A DNA stretch of 64,000 nucleotides from Caulobacter soli (GCF_011045195.1 NZ_CP049199.1:2356001-2420000); one strand, 5' to 3'; counted from the stretch's first letter, positions 1-8,878 are shown. A program made the numbers and translations. The notes: generated from the letters alone by a model not told the origin.

Positions 1-1
1 C

Positions 2-460
2 AGCCAGCAGGAACACCGCAAGATCGCCCCGACCCTGATCCTCAATCCCACCGACGACATGACGGTGATGCAGGACGAGATCTTCGGTCCGGTGCTGCCG
101 GTCAAGACCTACGGCAAGGTCGAGGAGGCGGTGGACTACATCAACGGCCGCGATAGGCCGCTGGGGCTCTACTGGTTCGGGACCGACACCGCCGAGCGCG
201 ACATGGTGCTGGACCGCACGACCAGCGGCGGGGTGACGGTCAATGACGTGGTCTTCCATGTCGCTCAGGAAGACCTGCCGTTCGGCGGCGTCGGTCCGGC
301 CGGCATGGGCTCGTATCACGGCCGCGACGGTTTCCTGGAGTTCAGCCACAGGAAGGCGGTGTTCCATCAGCTGAAGAAGGACATCGCGCCGATGCTGGCC
401 CTGCGTCCGCCCTATGGCGCGGCGATCCGCAAGTATCTGGCGGGGCAGATCAAGCGGTAG
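2..460 (+). CDS. Coniferyl aldehyde dehydrogenase, C-terminal part (5' end outside window)
   Basis: This is the last ~150 residues of an NAD(P)-dependent aldehyde dehydrogenase; the reading frame is open from base 2 and the start lies before the window. The stretch has the family motif EIFGPVLPV and the late motif GGVTVNDVVFHVAQEDLPFG, followed by GMGSYHGRDGF and FSHRKAV, which I recognise from coniferyl-aldehyde-type dehydrogenases that oxidise phenylpropenal aldehydes to acids. The catalytic cysteine would be upstream and cannot be checked. Substrate is inferred from these C-terminal motifs only. Confidence 0.8.
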   Translation, partial: SQQEHRKIAPTLILNPTDDMTVMQDEIFGPVLPVKTYGKVEEAVDYINGRDRPLGLYWFGTDTAERDMVLDRTTSGGVTVNDVVFHVAQEDLPFGGVGPAGMGSYHGRDGFLEFSHRKAVFHQLKKDIAPMLALRPPYGAAIRKYLAGQIKR

Positions 461-572
461 GAGCGCGGGTCACGGTGCCTGGATCGCAAATGGTTCCGCT
501 TGCGTTGTAGGCGGTGAAGGGAGGCGCACGTCGCGTCGCCTCAATCTTGCCGACCCAGCCCGGAGTTCGAAC

Positions 573-806
573 ATGAGCCGATCGCGCGCCCCTTTTCTCG
601 TCCTGACGCTGGCCATCGCCCTGGCGGGCCTGAGCGCCTGCGACAAGGAGGCCGGACGCAAGCAGGAGACTGTCGGGAAGGTCGAGTCCGGCGTCGGGAC
701 GGTGATCGGCGACAAGGACCTGAAGGCGGAAGGCAAGCAGGACAAGGTCGTCGGCGGCGTGAAGCAGGGCGACCTGAAGGGCGCCGTCAAGGACGCCAAG
801 GACTAG
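573..806 (+). CDS. CsbD-like small lipoprotein
   Basis: A 77-residue protein. Residues 1-24 form a signal peptide ending in a lipobox (LSAC), so it is probably lipid-anchored. The rest is lysine-, glycine- and aspartate-rich, with repeating motifs (ETVGKVESGVG, LKAEGKQDKVVGGVKQ) of the CsbD stress-protein type. The molecular role of CsbD proteins is not established; the class is usually stress-induced. The ATG at 573 was chosen because it puts the signal peptide at the N-terminus; a longer upstream frame adds only arginine-rich low-complexity sequence. Confidence 0.7.
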   Translation: MSRSRAPFLVLTLAIALAGLSACDKEAGRKQETVGKVESGVGTVIGDKDLKAEGKQDKVVGGVKQGDLKGAVKDAKD

Positions 807-836
807 CGCCGCCGCTCCACCAGATCGGCTGACATG

Positions 837-872
837 AAAACGCCCGCCGCTCCGATGAGAGCGGCGGGCGTT
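837..872 (-). terminator. Rho-independent terminator for the DEAD-box helicase gene
   Basis: A perfect 14-bp stem (839-852 with 859-872) closes a 6-base loop. On the minus strand it is followed at once by TTTT, so it ends transcription of the helicase. The plus-strand gene ending at 806 may use it too, but there only a short T stretch follows. Confidence 0.85.
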
Positions 873-894
873 ATCTTGAGCGGTTGCCGGCCGC

Positions 895-2754
895 CTAGTC
901 TTCGGTGTCGCTGGCCGGCGCCAGACGCGGCGGGGCGCGCATCAGGAAGGCCGGGGTTTCGTTGCCGAAACCGACCACGCGGCGATCGTCGTCATCCTCG
1001 CGACCACGAACCGGCTGAACGCCGCGCACTGGCAGAGGGGCGTTGGCGCGGGCGGGGCGTTCGGGTTCGCTACGCTCGGGGCGCGGCGTCCGTTCGGCCT
1101 CGACGCGAGGCTGTTCGGTCCGCTCAGGGCGGCGATCACGATCACGGCCGCGCTCGCGGCGGGCCGGACGGTCGCCTTCCGTGCGTTCCGGACGCGGAGC
1201 GCGTTCGGCGATCGGAGCGGCCTCGACGGCGGGCTGTTCGGCGGCGACGTCCTGTTCGACGCGCGGCTGGCGGCCACGATCGCGCGAGGAGCCGCCACGA
1301 TCGCGACGGCCACGCTCGGCGGCCGGGGCCGCTTCGGCGACGGCCGGAGCTTCGGTTTCAACGGTTTCGGCCTGAGCCTTCTCGCCGCGCGGCTTGCGCA
1401 CGCGGGCAGGGCGCTTGGCGGGAACTTCGCCCGGGGCCGACGGGATCGGCTCGCCGGCGATGGCGGCTTCCAGATTGGCCGCGGCGACGTCCGAGGGCTC
1501 GGTCGGCGCGCGGTTGCGATCACGGTCACGACCGCGTTCACCGCCGCCGCGCGAGCGGTCGCGATCACGTCCGCCGCCGCGCTTGCTGTCGCCTTCGCGG
1601 CGCACGGTCACGGCGTTGGAATAGTCGAGGTCCAGCTTCTCTTCGGCCGGGGTCGAGCCGATCAGCTTGACCACCTTGTCGAAGCCCTTGTCGTCGGCGG
1701 GGGTCACCAGCATGTAGGTGATGCCCGAACGCCCGGCCCGGCCGGTGCGGCCGATGCGGTGGACGTAGTCGTCGGCGTGGTGCGGGACGTCGTAGTTGAA
1801 GACGTGGCTGACGGCCGGAATGTCCAGGCCGCGCGCGGCGACGTCCGAGGCCACCAGGATCTTCAGCGAGCCGTCGCGGAAGGCCGCCAGGGTTTTCATG
1901 CGCTGGCTCTGGTCCAGGTCGCCGTGGATGGCGGCGGCGTCGAAGCCGTGGCTCTTCAGCGACTTGGCGACGATATCGACTTCGGTCTTGCGGTTGCAGA
2001 ACACGATGCCGGTCTCGATGTTGGCTTTCTCGATCAGGGCCCGCAGCGCCAGGCGCTTGGCCTTGGGATCGGACGAGGGCACCTTGACCAGCAGCTGGGT
2101 GATGTTCTCGTTAGTCGTCGCCGGACGCGCCGCCTCGATCCGCACGGGATCGCGCAGGAACTGCTTGGTCAGGCGGGTGATTTCCGGCGGCATGGTCGCC
2201 GAGAAGAACAGGGTCTGCTTCTTCGGCGGCGTCAGCTTGAAGATGCGCTCGATGTCGGGAATGAAGCCCATGTCGAGCATGCGGTCGGCTTCGTCGACCA
2301 CCATGATCTGCACGCCGGTCATCAGCAGCTTGCCGCGCTCGAAGTGGTCGAGCAGGCGGCCCGGGGTGGCGATCAGCACGTCGACGCCACGGTCCAGCTT
2401 CTTCTCCTGGTCGCCGAACGACACGCCGCCGATCAGCAGCGCCCACGAGAGCTTGGTGCCCTTGGCGTACTTCTCGAAGCTGGCGGCGACCTGGTCGGCC
2501 AGTTCGCGGGTCGGGGCGATGACCAGGGCGCGCGGCATGCGAGCCTTGGCGCGGCCCAGGGCCAGCTTGTCGACCATGGGAAGGGTAAAGGCGGCGGTCT
2601 TGCCGGTGCCGGTCTGGGCGATGCCCAGAACGTCCTGACCGGCCAGGGCCACCGGGATGGCGGCGGCCTGAATGGGGGTGGCTGTCGTATAGCCGGTGTC
2701 GGCGACCGCTTGGAGGGTCGTGGGCGAAAGCCCGAGCTCGGAAAATTCTGTCAT
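895..2754 (-). CDS. DEAD-box ATP-dependent RNA helicase, RhlE group
   Basis: A 619-residue RNA helicase that unwinds RNA duplexes with ATP. Motifs in order: Q motif (TPIQ, ~27-30), Walker A AQTGTGKT (46-53), PTRELADQ (~81-88), DEAD (154-157), SAT (185-187), then helicase domain 2 with HRIGRTGRAGR. After about residue 390 there is a long low-complexity tail of Arg, Asp, Glu and Pro/Ala, typical of RhlE/CsdA-like alphaproteobacterial proteins and probably an RNA-binding or condensate-forming tail. The gene stands alone, with a promoter-like sequence at 2839-2867 and a strong terminator downstream. Confidence 0.92.
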   Translation of the reverse strand: MTEFSELGLSPTTLQAVADTGYTTATPIQAAAIPVALAGQDVLGIAQTGTGKTAAFTLPMVDKLALGRAKARMPRALVIAPTRELADQVAASFEKYAKGTKLSWALLIGGVSFGDQEKKLDRGVDVLIATPGRLLDHFERGKLLMTGVQIMVVDEADRMLDMGFIPDIERIFKLTPPKKQTLFFSATMPPEITRLTKQFLRDPVRIEAARPATTNENITQLLVKVPSSDPKAKRLALRALIEKANIETGIVFCNRKTEVDIVAKSLKSHGFDAAAIHGDLDQSQRMKTLAAFRDGSLKILVASDVAARGLDIPAVSHVFNYDVPHHADDYVHRIGRTGRAGRSGITYMLVTPADDKGFDKVVKLIGSTPAEEKLDLDYSNAVTVRREGDSKRGGGRDRDRSRGGGERGRDRDRNRAPTEPSDVAAANLEAAIAGEPIPSAPGEVPAKRPARVRKPRGEKAQAETVETEAPAVAEAAPAAERGRRDRGGSSRDRGRQPRVEQDVAAEQPAVEAAPIAERAPRPERTEGDRPARRERGRDRDRRPERTEQPRVEAERTPRPERSEPERPARANAPLPVRGVQPVRGREDDDDRRVVGFGNETPAFLMRAPPRLAPASDTED

Positions 2755-2838
2755 ATCACGCTGGTCTGAAGTCCGGAGCCGCCCGTGTTTGGGCGAACGG
2801 GCGGCGCGGATTCGCCAAGCCTGCTCCAGAAGCTGGGG

Positions 2839-2867
2839 ATAAATAGGCTTTGGCCAGCCAAAGTCAA
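2839..2867 (-). promoter_or_regulatory. Candidate promoter of the helicase gene with a palindrome in the spacer
   Basis: On the minus strand TTGACT (2867-2862) and TATTTAT (2845-2839) are 16 bases apart, a good sigma-70-type match. Between them lies the perfect palindrome CTTTGGC-N2-GCCAAAG (2848-2863), which could be an operator. It begins right at the stop codon of the upstream gene, so it could instead act as a weak hairpin for that transcript. Confidence 0.5.
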
Positions 2868-4084
2868 TGTCCGCCGAGTTCCGTGGCCAGGGCCGAGCTC
2901 AGGTCTCCGCTGGGCGCGACCGCAACGCCGGCAAGGCCCAGCCACGCCGCCATGAGCCGCAGCTCGGTCGCCAGGGCGATTGCCGTCGCGGTGTTGGCGG
3001 CCGGTTCGCGATGGGCCGACAGCACCCGCAACAGGCCGGCCTTGCGGTCCGCCTTCAGGTCGACCCGGGCGGTGATCGCCTCGCCCTGCAGGAACGGCAG
3101 CACATAGTAGCCGTGAGTGCGCTTGTGGGCGGGGGTGTAGATTTCCAACCGTATACGGACATCAAACAGGCGCTCGGCCCGTTCGCGGAACCAGATCAGG
3201 CTGTCGAATGGGGAGAGCAGAGCGTTCGCCGAGATCTTCCGTGGCCGGCGAGCGCTGGGCGCCAGATAGGCCGGCTGGTTCCAGCCCTCGACCTCGACCG
3301 GGACCAGGTCGCCGCTTTCGACCAACTGCGCGACGCCGCGCCGGGCGTCGGCCACGCCCAGGCGGAAATAGTCGCGCAGGTCTCGCTCGGTGGCGACGCC
3401 GAGCGCGTGGGCCGAGCGGCTCAGCAAATGGCGGTGAGCTTCCTCTCGGGACGGTGTCGTCGCCGACCAGATCGCCTTGGGCAGGACCTTTTCGGGCAGG
3501 TCGTAGACGCGTTCGAACGTCCCGCGCCGGGTGGCCGTAGTCAGCTCGCCGGCCCAGAACAGGCATTCGGTCGCTCGCTTGGCCTCGCTCCAGCCCCACC
3601 AGCCGCTCTGGCCGCGCTCGCCCAGGCCCAGCTCGCCGGCGGACAGGGGGCCGCGCTCATGGAAGGCGGCCAGGGCCTTGTCGATGAACGGCCGATGCTC
3701 GGCCAGGAACTGGGCGACATTGCCCCAGACCCCGACGCCCTGGCGCGCGTCGTCCATCCGCCATCGCAGCGCGGGCTGCAGGGCCAGCGGCATCAGCGAG
3801 GCTTCGTGCCCCCAGTATTCGAACAGCGTCGGCTTGCGACCCCAGGCCAGGTCTTCCAGCAGGGCGCGCGGATAGGCGCCCAGGCGCGAGAACAGCGGCA
3901 GGTAGTGCGAGCGCGAGACGACGTTGACGCTGTCGATCTGCAGCACGGCCAACCGCTCGATCGCCGCGATCAGATGACGCCGGGTCGGCTTGGCGGGTCG
4001 GCTGTCGGCGAAGCCTTGGGCGGCCAGGGCGATGCGGCGGGCTTGCTTGGGCGTCAGGGTCTCGACCATGGACCGACTGAGCAT
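2864..4084 (-). CDS. AlkX/YcaQ-type winged-helix DNA glycosylase
   Basis: A 406-residue protein of the HTH_42 (AlkZ/AlkX, YcaQ) superfamily. Members excise bulky alkylated bases and unhook interstrand crosslinks. The catalytic Q-x-D signature is visible as QID at residues 49-51 (context LQIDSVNVVSRSHY), which places it with AlkX/YcaQ rather than the Q-x-Q AlkZ group. The C-terminal half, with SPFDSLIWFRERAERLFD and YYVLPFLQG, is also typical. The start may be the ATG at 4084 or 4069 (MVETLTP). It is divergent from a secreted-protein gene. Confidence 0.8.
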   Translation of the reverse strand: MLSRSMVETLTPKQARRIALAAQGFADSRPAKPTRRHLIAAIERLAVLQIDSVNVVSRSHYLPLFSRLGAYPRALLEDLAWGRKPTLFEYWGHEASLMPLALQPALRWRMDDARQGVGVWGNVAQFLAEHRPFIDKALAAFHERGPLSAGELGLGERGQSGWWGWSEAKRATECLFWAGELTTATRRGTFERVYDLPEKVLPKAIWSATTPSREEAHRHLLSRSAHALGVATERDLRDYFRLGVADARRGVAQLVESGDLVPVEVEGWNQPAYLAPSARRPRKISANALLSPFDSLIWFRERAERLFDVRIRLEIYTPAHKRTHGYYVLPFLQGEAITARVDLKADRKAGLLRVLSAHREPAANTATAIALATELRLMAAWLGLAGVAVAPSGDLSSALATELGGH

Positions 4085-4178
4085 GGCCTTGCGAGGACTA
4101 GCAAGGCCAGTCCGACCGGATGCAACCTCGACGACGCGGGAGGGTTCAATGGCGTCAGTAGAGCTTCAGAGGGACACG

Positions 4179-5120
4179 ATGACCAACGCCTCCGCCAAGC
4201 GAGCGCCCGCCCTCGTGCTCCTGTCCCTCTGCGGCGCCCTGGCGGCGTCTGGGCCGGCCGCCGCCGCCGACTGGTGGTACGCCGGTCGCGGCGAGGATCG
4301 CGTCATGCTGATCGACGCGGCGTCCGTCCAGCGCAACCACGGCGTGCTGACCTATTGGAACACCCAGGTCATCGCCGACGGCGCTCAGGACGGTGTCCGG
4401 ATGATCAAGAGCTTCATGCGCGCCGACTGCGCCAAGGCGCGGGGCGGCTGGGCGATGATCGTGCGTTATGATCGCGACGATCGTCAGATGACTGTCGACA
4501 GTCTGGCCAAGCCGCAGCTGGCGGCGGTGACGCCCGACACCCTGGGCCAGGTCGAGCTGAACTTCGCGTGCGCCACCGACGAGGCCCGGCGCGAAGCGGG
4601 CGCCTTTCCGCTGGCGATCGACGCGCGAACCTTCGCCGACGCCTTGATGGGCGCGCCCGATCCCGCCGACCCCAAAGACATTCACGCTCGCTTGGCCGGC
4701 GACCCGGCGACGCCGGTCGTGCGGTCTCCCGCGCCAGGACCGGAAACCTTCGGCAAGCGCCAGACGGCGAAGGCCGGCCAGCCCCTGGTCCCGCCGCGCG
4801 ACTACGCCAAGGGACCGGACGCGCCCAAGGCCGCCGACTATCCGCCGTCGACCGTCGGCATCGTCTACGACGTCGTCTTCCAGGGGATCGATGCCGGCGA
4901 GATGCGGTTCGAGGTGCGGGGCTACGACGTCGACGACATGATCCACCCCGGCTCGGGCCAGACGGAAGGGTTCCCGGTCGATCTCAAGACGGTCCACATC
5001 CGTGACCTGGCCATCAGCGTCGACAAGGTCGACGCCGACGCCATCACCTATCGGGTGAAGATCGAGAAGGAAGCCACGCCGGACGTCGAGCTGGACGCCA
5101 AGCCTGCCCGTTCGCGGTGA
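4179..5120 (+). CDS. Secreted hypothetical protein
   Basis: A 313-residue protein with a clear Sec signal peptide (cleavage probably after ASGPAAAA, residues ~23-30), so it is periplasmic or exported. The N-terminal half (DWWYAGRGEDRVMLIDAASV) resembles a surface-adhesin-E-like fold that I cannot name with certainty. A proline-rich linker around residues 180-220 leads to a C-terminal beta-rich segment. ATG 4179 is preceded by AGAGGGA at good spacing and puts the signal peptide first; the in-frame ATG at 4149 would bury it. The stop is directly abutted by the stop of the convergent gene. Function unknown. Confidence 0.7.
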   Translation: MTNASAKRAPALVLLSLCGALAASGPAAAADWWYAGRGEDRVMLIDAASVQRNHGVLTYWNTQVIADGAQDGVRMIKSFMRADCAKARGGWAMIVRYDRDDRQMTVDSLAKPQLAAVTPDTLGQVELNFACATDEARREAGAFPLAIDARTFADALMGAPDPADPKDIHARLAGDPATPVVRSPAPGPETFGKRQTAKAGQPLVPPRDYAKGPDAPKAADYPPSTVGIVYDVVFQGIDAGEMRFEVRGYDVDDMIHPGSGQTEGFPVDLKTVHIRDLAISVDKVDADAITYRVKIEKEATPDVELDAKPARSR

Positions 5121-5552
5121 CTAGCGGTTCCTGACCGCCGAGCAACGCTTGGCGCCACTCTTGATCGTCAGGGTCTCGGCGATGTTCGAGGATTGGCCGC
5201 AGTAGTTCATCATCCGCGTGTTGCCGAAGTCGAAAGTGATCGTGTCGCCGGCCTTGCGTGCCACCGCGGTGTCCTCGTCTTCCAGCGGGAAGGTCGTGAC
5301 GCCGCCGTGCGAGACGGCCGCCTTGCCGGGCTCGGACGCGAGCGAGCAGCTGTTGAGGCCGGACTCGCTACGCGTGGCGGCGAGGTAGTCGAAGCCAACC
5401 ACCTTGTCGCCATCGACCACGACGGACAGGTTATGCTGTGTGGCGTCCTTCTTGGCCGAGCACGTCCAGGTCTGCGGCGCGGCGCTCGCCTGGGCCGGGA
5501 GGACGAAGGCGGCGGCAAGGCCAAGGAGCGCGGCGAGCGTTGTGGGGGTCAT
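5121..5552 (-). CDS. Small secreted hypothetical protein
   Basis: A 143-residue protein with a signal peptide (residues 1-24, ending ASA). The mature part contains four cysteines (in TWTCSAKK, NSCSLAS, MNYCGQ, KRCSAV) that could form two disulfides. It lies 15 bases after the phosphatase gene on the same strand and may be the last gene of the cobalamin operon's transcript, though nothing in it suggests a cobalamin role. No family recognised. Its last base touches the end of the convergent gene. Confidence 0.65.
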   Translation of the reverse strand: MTPTTLAALLGLAAAFVLPAQASAAPQTWTCSAKKDATQHNLSVVVDGDKVVGFDYLAATRSESGLNSCSLASEPGKAAVSHGGVTTFPLEDEDTAVARKAGDTITFDFGNTRMMNYCGQSSNIAETLTIKSGAKRCSAVRNR

Positions 5553-5567
5553 GTCATTTCCGTTCGT

Positions 5568-6080
5568 TCAAGCCGTCGGTAATTCGAACAACGCGCCTTC
5601 GGCGGTGTCGGCCCCGCGTCCGATCTCGGCCACGGCCGCCGACATTCGCCCATGCCGGTCCAGGGCCGCATCGGCCAGGCTGACCAGCAGCGGATTGGGC
5701 GTGGCGTAAGGCGCGGCTCGGCGCAGGGCCTGGGCGATGTCTTGCTCGGCGCGTCTCGGGGCGCGCTGGCAAGCGATGATGAAGGCCGCCGCCGTCGAGC
5801 GGCTGACGCCGGCCCAGCAATGGATGAGCATTGGCCGCTTCGCGTCCCAGTCCGCCGCGAAGTCCAGTAGTCTAGCCACCAGCGCCGCATCGGGCGGCGT
5901 CAGGCCTTCGCGGACCTCGGCGATGTCGTGGAAAGCCAGGCGAAGGCAGGTTTCGCCCGTATCGGCTCCAGGCCAGGCCTCGGCGGGGGAGCTCGGCGAC
6001 AGAAGGCTGATCAGGTGCGAGGGCCGATGCAGCGCCCGCGCCGTCTCGACCTGGCTGAGGGGGCAGACCAGCAGGGTCAT
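5568..6080 (-). CDS. Tyrosine/dual-specificity phosphatase-like protein coupled to cobS
   Basis: A 170-residue protein with the Cys-based phosphatase loop HCWAGVSRS (residues 87-95), matching HCX5R, and an upstream Asp-containing segment (FHDIAEVREG) that could supply the general acid. Its start overlaps the cobS stop by four bases (ATGA), so it is translationally coupled to cobS. CobS makes adenosylcobalamin-5'-phosphate, or cobalamin from alpha-ribazole, and the pathway needs a phosphatase. This gene is therefore a candidate for that step; that is inference from position, not from family. Confidence 0.75.
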   Translation of the reverse strand: MTLLVCPLSQVETARALHRPSHLISLLSPSSPAEAWPGADTGETCLRLAFHDIAEVREGLTPPDAALVARLLDFAADWDAKRPMLIHCWAGVSRSTAAAFIIACQRAPRRAEQDIAQALRRAAPYATPNPLLVSLADAALDRHGRMSAAVAEIGRGADTAEGALFELPTA

Positions 6081-6835
6081 CGCGTCGCCAGCATGGCCGA
6101 GACGCCCAGCAGGACACCCAGTTCGCAAACCTGCTCGACGCCGCCCAGCACGTCGCCCGTATAGCCGCCGATCAGCCGCCGGGCGGTCAGGGCCAGAGTC
6201 GCCGCCAGGACCGCGCCGACCGCCGCGCCGACCAGGCCGGGCCAGCCCAGCAAGGCCAGCGGCCATAGGCCCAGCACGGCCGCGATCAGCAGCTCGTAGG
6301 GGCGCACGCCGTCGGGCGCGGGCTTGTATTTGGCGTCGTCGCGGTCGCTGACATGGCGTTCCAGCACCATGATCGTCACGGCCGCGACGCGGCCGGCGCC
6401 GTGGGCGGCGACCAGGGCCAGGGCGGCGGTGGCCAGGGGCAGGGTGGCAAGGGCGGCCACCTTGATCGCCAGCGCCAGGCCCAGGGCCAGGACGCCGTAG
6501 GTCCCGACCCGGCTGTCTTTCATGATCTCCAGCCGCCGCGCCGGGGTCTGGCCGCCGCCCAGGCCGTCGGCGGTGTCGGCCAGGCCGTCTTCGTGGAAGC
6601 CGCCGGTGACCAGCACGCCCGCCGCGACCGCCAGCAGGGCCGGCAGCACGCCGGTCCACAGCTGTCCCGCCGCCAGCAGCACGGCGGCGCCGATCGCGCC
6701 GACCAGGATCCCGACCAGCGGATAGTAGCGGGCGGCGCGGGTGATCCAGTCCGGCTGGAAGTCGGCGAAGGACGGCGCCGGCAGGCGGGTCAGGAACTGC
6801 AGCGCGCAGAAGAACAGCTTCAGCTGGCGGGGCAT
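6077..6835 (-). CDS. cobS: Adenosylcobinamide-GDP ribazoletransferase (cobalamin synthase)
   Basis: A 252-residue integral membrane enzyme that joins AdoCbi-GDP with alpha-ribazole(-phosphate) in the last assembly step of cobalamin. The diagnostic acidic motif GGFHEDGLADTADGLGG (residues 78-94) and the following SRVGTYG are intact, and there are five to six hydrophobic segments. ATG 6835 overlaps the cobT stop (ATGA). It belongs to the btuB-led operon. Confidence 0.95.
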   Translation of the reverse strand: MPRQLKLFFCALQFLTRLPAPSFADFQPDWITRAARYYPLVGILVGAIGAAVLLAAGQLWTGVLPALLAVAAGVLVTGGFHEDGLADTADGLGGGQTPARRLEIMKDSRVGTYGVLALGLALAIKVAALATLPLATAALALVAAHGAGRVAAVTIMVLERHVSDRDDAKYKPAPDGVRPYELLIAAVLGLWPLALLGWPGLVGAAVGAVLAATLALTARRLIGGYTGDVLGGVEQVCELGVLLGVSAMLATR

Positions 6836-7881
6836 CAGCCCGGTCCGGCCAGGACGTCGGCCAGGGCGGCGACGTCGGTCAGCAGGTTGGCGCCCGCCGC
6901 CAGCAGGGGCGCGGCCAGGGCCGCGCCGGTGCCTTCGCCCAGCCGCAGCTCCAGGTCCAGCAGCGGCCGCACGCCCAGGGCCTGGAGCATCGCCGGATGG
7001 CCGCGCTCGGCCGAGCCATGGGCGAACACGCAATAGTCGAGGGCGGTGGGCGCCAGGCGGATAGCGGCCAGGGCGGCGGCCGTGCTGATGAAGCCGTCGA
7101 CCAGCACCACGCGCCGCATCGACGCCGCGCCCAGCACCGCGCCGGCCATCATGGCGATCTCGTAGCCGCCGAACTGGGCCAGCACGTCCAGCGGCGCGCT
7201 CGCGTCCGACCGCTCGGCCGCGCGGACGATCCCGGCGCGCTTGCGGGCCATGCCCTCGGCGTCGTGTCCCGTGCCCTGGCCGACGCAGTCGTCGAGCGAG
7301 GCGGGGGCCAGGCGGTGCATGATCAGGGCGGCGGATGAGCTGTTGCCGATGCCCATCTCGCCCAGGGCGATGACGTCGGCGCCGTCGGCGGCGGCCGCGC
7401 GGGCGATGTCGGCGCCCTTGGCGAGGGCGGTCAGCACCTCGTCCGGGGTCAGGGCCGGCTCGCGAGCGGCGTTGCGGCTGCCGCGCCGGATCTTGGCCGC
7501 GATCAGGTCGGGGTGCTCGGGCAGGTCGGCGTCCACTCCGGCGTCAACCACGCGCACCTGGACGTCGGTGGCCTTGGCCAGGGCGCTGACGCTGGAGCGG
7601 CCCGACAGGAACAGACCCACCATCGCGGCGGTGACGCTGGCCGGATAGGCCGAGACGCCTTCGTGGGTCAGGCCGTGGTCGCCGGCGAACACATAGAGGT
7701 CGGTGCGGCCGATGCGCGGGTCCAGGCGGTTCTGGATCAGGCCGATCCGCACGGCCAGGTCCTCCAGCCGGCCCAGCGAACCGGGCGGCTTGGCCTTGCC
7801 GTCCAGCTTGGCTCGCAAGGCCGGCTCGAGCGTGGCGTCGACGGGCTGAATGGCGGCCTGGAGAGCGGAAAGGGCGAGCAT
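6835..7881 (-). CDS. cobT: Nicotinate-nucleotide-dimethylbenzimidazole phosphoribosyltransferase
   Basis: A 348-residue enzyme that transfers phosphoribose from NaMN to dimethylbenzimidazole, making alpha-ribazole phosphate, the lower ligand of cobalamin. Family motifs are present: KPPGSLGRLEDLA near residues 30-43, FAGDHGLTHEGVSAYP, ALGEMGIGNSSSAA and the C-terminal RLGEGTGAALA, which contains the catalytic Glu region. ATG 7881 has AGGAACTC upstream. It lies 28 bases after cobD and overlaps cobS by one base. The Pseudomonas name for this enzyme is CobU. Confidence 0.95.
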   Translation of the reverse strand: MLALSALQAAIQPVDATLEPALRAKLDGKAKPPGSLGRLEDLAVRIGLIQNRLDPRIGRTDLYVFAGDHGLTHEGVSAYPASVTAAMVGLFLSGRSSVSALAKATDVQVRVVDAGVDADLPEHPDLIAAKIRRGSRNAAREPALTPDEVLTALAKGADIARAAAADGADVIALGEMGIGNSSSAALIMHRLAPASLDDCVGQGTGHDAEGMARKRAGIVRAAERSDASAPLDVLAQFGGYEIAMMAGAVLGAASMRRVVLVDGFISTAAALAAIRLAPTALDYCVFAHGSAERGHPAMLQALGVRPLLDLELRLGEGTGAALAAPLLAAGANLLTDVAALADVLAGPG

Positions 7882-7909
7882 GGCGAGTTCCTGGATAGAC
7901 GAGCGAAGG

Positions 7910-8878
7910 TCATCGGGCGAGGGCGGCGATCAGGCCGATGGCAAGGGGGATCAGCCAGAGCAGCAGGCAGGCGCGGCGATAGAGGCGAAGGCCGCGCGCC
8001 AGGTCGGCGGGGGTGGGGCGCGGTCCGTCGCCGAAGGTCGGTCGGGCGGTGGTCACGCCGTCGTAGCGGGCTTCGCCGCCCAGCCGGACACCTAGCGCGC
8101 CGGCCATGGCCGCCTCGGGCCAGCCGGCGTTGGGCGAGGCGTGCAGGCGCGCGTCGCGGCGCAGGATCCGCCAGCCGCTCGCCAGGGTCTTGGCTCCGGC
8201 CAGGACGATCAGCGCGCCCGCCGCTCGCGCGGGGATCAGGTTCATCAGGTCGTCGGTCCGCGCCGACGCCCAGCCGAACATCCGCCAGCGCGGTTCCATG
8301 TGGCCGACCAGGCTGTCGGCGGTGTTGACGCTCTTGTAGGCGAACAGGCCCGGCAGGCCGCCGATCAGCAGCCAGAAGGCCGGGGCGACGACGCCGTCGT
8401 TGAAGCTCTCGGCCAGGCTCTCCAGAGCAGCGGCCGCCACGCCCTCGGCGTCGAGTTGATCGGTGTCGCGGCCGACGATCATCGCCACCGCCGCGCGGGC
8501 GGTCGGCAAGTCGCCGGCCTCCAGCGGCGACAGCACGGCCACGACGTGATCATGCAGGCTGCGTTGGGCCAGGCCGGTCGTCGCGATCAGGGCGACGATC
8601 GCCAGCGCCGGCAGGCTCGGACCCAGGAACCGTTGCACGGCCTCGCCCAGCAGGACCGAGGCGACGACCAGCAGCACGACCAGAACCACGCCCAGCAGAC
8701 GTCGGCGCCGATCGGACGCCGTCGGCCGGTTCCAACGCCGTTCCAGCATCTCGATCATCGCCGCCGGCCAGGCCACGGGATGTCCGACCAGGCGGTTCAA
8801 CGCGGCCGGATAGCCGAGCGCCGCTTCCAGGCCCAGGGCCAGGGCCACCACCCACGGCCAGGGCGCCGTCTCAGCCAC
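7910..8878 (-). CDS. cobD: Adenosylcobinamide-phosphate synthase
   Basis: A 322-residue membrane protein (CobD/CbiB) that condenses adenosylcobyric acid with (R)-1-aminopropan-2-ol or its phosphate. Conserved features are GYPAALNRLVGHPVAWPAAM near residues 22-41, ESFNDGVVAPAFW and YKSVNTADSLVGHM. The start is a GTG at 8878 that overlaps the btuD stop by eight bases. CobC, two operons' worth upstream on the same transcript, supplies the aminopropanol phosphate. Confidence 0.93.
   Translation of the reverse strand: MAETAPWPWVVALALGLEAALGYPAALNRLVGHPVAWPAAMIEMLERRWNRPTASDRRRRLLGVVLVVLLVVASVLLGEAVQRFLGPSLPALAIVALIATTGLAQRSLHDHVVAVLSPLEAGDLPTARAAVAMIVGRDTDQLDAEGVAAAALESLAESFNDGVVAPAFWLLIGGLPGLFAYKSVNTADSLVGHMEPRWRMFGWASARTDDLMNLIPARAAGALIVLAGAKTLASGWRILRRDARLHASPNAGWPEAAMAGALGVRLGGEARYDGVTTARPTFGDGPRPTPADLARGLRLYRRACLLLWLIPLAIGLIAALAR

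Noticed and set aside
895..1670. Long arginine-rich open frames on both strands opposite the helicase tail
   Set aside because: They mirror the repetitive Arg/Asp/Glu codons of the helicase C-terminal tail and have no motif or ribosome site.
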